From assembly GCA_937910975.1 (NCBI GenBank), contig CALEMZ010000406.1, positions 1 to 7,679 of the forward strand: a stretch of 7,679 nucleotides of DNA. The letters run 5' to 3'. The notes below the pieces were generated by a model. It made no database searches and had not been told where the DNA came from. It saw nothing but the letters and a program-made list of their open reading frames with translations. Origin of the DNA: an uncultured Pseudorhodobacter sp. (GTDB taxonomy: Bacteria; Pseudomonadota; Alphaproteobacteria; Rhodobacterales; Rhodobacteraceae). A program made the position numbers and the translations under genes. Shown in pieces: positions 5,971 to 7,679 of the stretch. Within the stretch, counting starts at the first letter, position 1. The number at the start of each line of letters is the position of its first letter.

Positions 5971-6747
5971 ATGACCGGAAGTGATTGGAACCCAGAAGGT
6001 TATGGCCGCTTTCGCGGGCTGCGCCTGCGCCCGGCGCTTGACCTGTTGGCGCAGGTGCCGGACCTGCCGGAGGGCGATGTGATTGATCTGTGCTGTGGCG
6101 CCGGCGCTGTCGGGCCAGCGCTGGCAGAGCGGTTTGCAGGGCCTACGCGGATCGGGCTCGATAGCTCACCTGCGATGTTGGCGGAGGCGGCGCAAACCGG
6201 GGCTTATGACCGGATGATCGAGGCGGATGTGGCGACATGGTTGCCGGACAAGCCGCCCGCGCTGCTGTTTTCAAATGCAGCCCTGCATTGGGTGGCCGAC
6301 CATGAGGCCTTGGCGGTGCGTTTGGCAGGCATGCTGGTGCCGGGGGGCGTTCTGGCGGTGCAAATGCCACGCCAGGCAGGTGCGCCCTCGCATCGGTTTA
6401 TCCGCGACATCGCGGCCTCGCTTTTTGCCGGTCGGTTTGAGGATGTGCCGCAATCGTCGGTGCATACGGCGGTGAAATATTGGGAGATGCTGGCCCCCTT
6501 GGGCGAGGTGAGTGCCTGGGAAACGGAGTATGTGCAGCGATTGGCACCGCAAAGCGAGGGCCACCCGGTGCGCGCCTTTACGCAGGCCACCGTTATGCGG
6601 CCATATCTGGCGGTGCTGAATGCCAAAGAAACGCAGGCGCTTCTTAGCGCCTACGATTCGGCCTTGGGTGCTGCCTATCCGCTGCTGCCCGATGGGGCGG
6701 CATTACTGCCGTTTCGGCGGGTGTTCTTCACGGTGAAGGTGAAATAA
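5971..6747 (+). CDS. tam: Trans-aconitate 2-methyltransferase (Tam-like, class I SAM-dependent)
   Basis: The product has 258 residues, close to E. coli Tam. The N-terminus DWNPEGYGRF and RPALDLLAQVP match the Tam-specific lead-in. The class I methyltransferase fold follows: motif I VIDLCCGAGAVG (37-48), the acidic end of strand 2 in GLDSSPAML (Asp64), EADVATW (84-90), then FSNAALHWVADHE, with the later GGVLAVQMP block, all typical of Tam. Motif I has Cys42 where LGCG is usual, an acceptable variant. By family knowledge it methylates trans-aconitate, a spontaneous isomer of cis-aconitate that inhibits aconitase, using S-adenosylmethionine in the cytoplasm. The start ATG 5971 is preceded by AAAGGGAG at 5954-5961. 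Its stop is 3 bases before the next gene, so the two form an operon. A BioC-like or other SAM methyltransferase is the alternative, but the Tam signatures make that less likely. Confidence 0.85.
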   Translation: MTGSDWNPEGYGRFRGLRLRPALDLLAQVPDLPEGDVIDLCCGAGAVGPALAERFAGPTRIGLDSSPAMLAEAAQTGAYDRMIEADVATWLPDKPPALLFSNAALHWVADHEALAVRLAGMLVPGGVLAVQMPRQAGAPSHRFIRDIAASLFAGRFEDVPQSSVHTAVKYWEMLAPLGEVSAWETEYVQRLAPQSEGHPVRAFTQATVMRPYLAVLNAKETQALLSAYDSALGAAYPLLPDGAALLPFRRVFFTVKVK

Positions 6748-6750
6748 CCG

Positions 6751-7341
6751 ATGCCCGCTTTGATGAAGACGGGAATTCAGGGTGAGATTGTGTGGCTGGG
6801 GCTGGTGCCGGACCGTGCGACCAGCTTGATGAGCACCCCTGTCGCGGAGGTCGTGGCGCGCTTCTCGGGGCCGCAGGGCGAGGCGCATGGCGGGTTGACG
6901 CGCCCCTCATGCAGTCGCGTGCTGTCGCAATATCCGCGCGGCACCGAAATTCGAAATACACGGCAATTCGCTGTGCTTTGTGCTTCGGAACTCGACGCTA
7001 TTGCCGGGGAAATGGGGCTGGCGGCGCTGGACCCAGCACTTTTGGGCGCGACGATGGTGATCGCGGGCATACCGGATTTTACGCATCTGCCTCCCTCCTC
7101 GCGCTTGCAATCGCAAAGCGGGGCGACGCTGGTGGTGGATATGGAAAACCGCCCCTGTAGCTTGCCTGCAAGGCCTGTGGAGGGCCGGCACCCCGGCAAA
7201 GGGGTCACGTTCAAGCCTGTGGCGAAGGATCGGCGCGGAGTGACGGCATGGGTGGAACGGGAGGGCCTGTTCCGGCTTGGCGATAGCATCACATTGCATA
7301 TCCCCGATCAGCGCCCTTGGGCCGGACTGCCGCCGCGTTAG
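6751..7341 (+). CDS. MOSC-domain protein (putative molybdenum-cofactor sulfur-carrier-like)
   Basis: The product has 196 residues. It begins GEIVWLGLVPDR and has the GEAHGGLTRPSCSR block (43-56), RGTEIRNTRQFAVL (63-76), DPALLGATMVIAGIPDF (94-110) and MENRPCSLPA (131-140). Cys136 in the last block matches the conserved Cys of MOSC domains (MoCo sulfurase C-terminal type), and GVTAWVERE with LGDSITLHIPDQ is the usual ending of this small stand-alone family. MOSC domains are thought to handle sulfur or the molybdenum cofactor; the substrate of these short proteins is not established. ATG 6751 follows the tam stop by 3 bases, with a GAAGGTGA-like site inside the tam end. ATG 6763 is a possible later start, but the conserved block begins soon after it, so I keep the earlier one. 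The TAG stop overlaps the stop of a possible small gene on the other strand. Confidence 0.88.
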   Translation: MPALMKTGIQGEIVWLGLVPDRATSLMSTPVAEVVARFSGPQGEAHGGLTRPSCSRVLSQYPRGTEIRNTRQFAVLCASELDAIAGEMGLAALDPALLGATMVIAGIPDFTHLPPSSRLQSQSGATLVVDMENRPCSLPARPVEGRHPGKGVTFKPVAKDRRGVTAWVEREGLFRLGDSITLHIPDQRPWAGLPPR

Positions 7342-7427
7342 ATCGACGTTAGCACAAATGCTGACAAGGCCAGCCCTACCCCAAATGCGGTGTGGAAGAA
7401 AACGGCGAAAGCGTGTTTTTGCATCAT
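7338..7427 (-). CDS. Possible 29-residue single-pass membrane protein (unrecognised small ORF)
   Basis: On the - strand two adjacent ATGs (7427 and 7424) open a 29-codon frame ending in TAA at 7340-7338. The product begins MMQKHAFAVFFHTAFG and ends ALSAFVLTSI: a basic residue near the N-terminus followed by about 22 almost uninterrupted hydrophobic residues, as in a small transmembrane protein. A GGGGG run lies 3 bases before the first ATG and 6 before the second, a passable ribosome binding site. The TAA shares two bases with the TAG of the MOSC gene, a tight convergent arrangement. I recognise no family. The frame is short enough to arise by chance, and a hairpin at 7399-7420 overlaps its first codons, so it remains a hypothesis. 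Confidence 0.35.
   Translation of the reverse strand: MMQKHAFAVFFHTAFGVGLALSAFVLTSI
7399..7420 (+). terminator. Weak candidate terminator after the tam-MOSC operon
   Basis: AAAACG (7399-7404) pairs with TGTTTT (7414-7419), and GC-GAAA-GC (7405-7412) closes the top as a GNRA tetraloop with one bulged G at 7413. The right arm ends in TTTTT. The T-run is mostly inside the stem, so efficiency is uncertain. It could work in both directions. Confidence 0.3.
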
Positions 7428-7652
7428 AGGCCCCCAGTGGTTGATCTTGATTAAGGGGCCGGGGTGGTTGCGCTGGGGTTAACACCGCGCTCTGCAAAGG
7501 CGTGGATTTGAACCAATATTTCTTATCGAAAAGAAGGGCTGGCGAATTTGGTGCGGGATGCGTCGGAAACGCCCGTTCCTGGTGCAAACCGACTGGCTAC
7601 ACCAACCTCAAAGCCCGAGACGGGTGGTGTCTATGCAGGGAGTGGTGGAAAA
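7428..7652. other. Gene-free region and probable leader upstream of fhs
   Basis: No supported gene is present. The frame leading into the putative fhs start is open back to 7512, but its third codon positions are about half A/T, unlike the strongly G/C-ending codons of ftsH, so it reads as untranslated leader. The region has a small AT-rich hairpin (TTCTT 7520-7524 with AAGAA 7531-7535), a GCGT/ACGC hairpin near 7560-7572, and the alternating hairpins at 7580-7630. I found no clear -35/-10 pair. Confidence 0.4.
7580..7630 (+). promoter_or_regulatory. Alternating hairpins just upstream of the putative fhs start (attenuator or riboswitch-like)
   Basis: TGGTG (7580-7584) can pair with CACCA (7600-7604). 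Alternatively ACACCA (7599-7604) can pair with TGGTGT (7625-7630) around an inner CCCG/CGGG stem (7614-7617 with 7621-7624, loop AGA). The two pairings use the same bases and so exclude each other. The second ends 6 bases before the AGGGAG that would serve the start at 7653. I do not recognise a known riboswitch class. Confidence 0.3.
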
Positions 7653-7679
7653 ATGGCGTTTAAGACCGATATTGCGATT
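7653..7679 (+). CDS. fhs: Start of a probable formate-tetrahydrofolate ligase (3' truncated by window)
   Basis: Only nine codons are visible: MAFKTDIAI. This closely resembles the usual N-terminus of formate-tetrahydrofolate ligase (MxFKxDIEIA), the enzyme that makes 10-formyl-tetrahydrofolate from formate, ATP and tetrahydrofolate in one-carbon metabolism. AGGGAG at 7637-7642 and GGTGG at 7644-7648 are possible ribosome binding sites. Ala replaces the common Glu at position 8. Nine residues cannot prove the identity. An ATG at 7633 in another frame is also open to the end of the window. Confidence 0.45.

Noticed and set aside
7504..7514. tRNA T-loop-like GGATTTGAACC (reverse complement GGTTCAAATCC)
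   Set aside because: The flanks do not complete a T-stem, and there is no acceptor, anticodon or D arm at the right distances on the - strand; a chance match rather than a tRNA or an attachment site.
6907..7587. 226-codon open frame on the - strand over the MOSC gene and right intergenic region
   Set aside because: Its overlap with the MOSC gene and its Pro/Arg/His-rich, motif-free translation indicate a shadow; only its tail reaches the non-coding region.
1..7679. Mobile elements, CRISPR arrays, defence or phage genes
   Set aside because: No transposase, integrase, regularly spaced repeats or composition break was found; the gene order is a conserved chromosomal one.

Overview
The window looks like chromosomal DNA from a GC-rich alphaproteobacterium, most likely a Rhodobacterales (Roseobacter/Rhodobacter-type) species. 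The basis is gene order and protein style: tolB-pal-cpoB-tilS-ftsH on one strand, a Pal and a TilS of the form I associate with that order, and a trans-aconitate methyltransferase next to a MOSC-domain protein. No tRNA, rRNA, CRISPR array, insertion sequence or phage gene is visible. All confident genes are on the + strand.

Left block (1-5712): the 3' part of tolB, then pal, cpoB (ybgF), tilS and ftsH. TolB, Pal and CpoB form the periplasmic and outer-membrane side of the Tol-Pal system, which keeps the outer membrane attached and invaginating during division. cpoB follows pal within a few bases. tilS starts on a GTG inside the end of cpoB, so a tRNA-modifying enzyme is probably translationally coupled to envelope genes. 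ftsH has its own 75-base upstream gap with a good ribosome binding site and a possible heat-shock-type promoter. A strong perfect 12-bp hairpin terminator closes the block.

Middle (5713-5970): about 260 bases without a gene. It holds a plausible sigma-70-like promoter, a long inverted repeat and several short repeats, and probably forms the structured leader of the next operon.

Right block (5971-7341): a Tam-like trans-aconitate 2-methyltransferase gene and, three bases later, a MOSC-domain protein gene, evidently co-transcribed.

Right end (7342-7679): a 311-base stretch before the apparent first nine codons of formate-tetrahydrofolate ligase (fhs). It contains an unlisted 29-codon hydrophobic ORF on the - strand whose stop overlaps the stop of the MOSC gene, and a leader with two mutually exclusive hairpins just ahead of the putative fhs start. 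These are the most interesting parts of an otherwise conventional locus, and both remain hypotheses.
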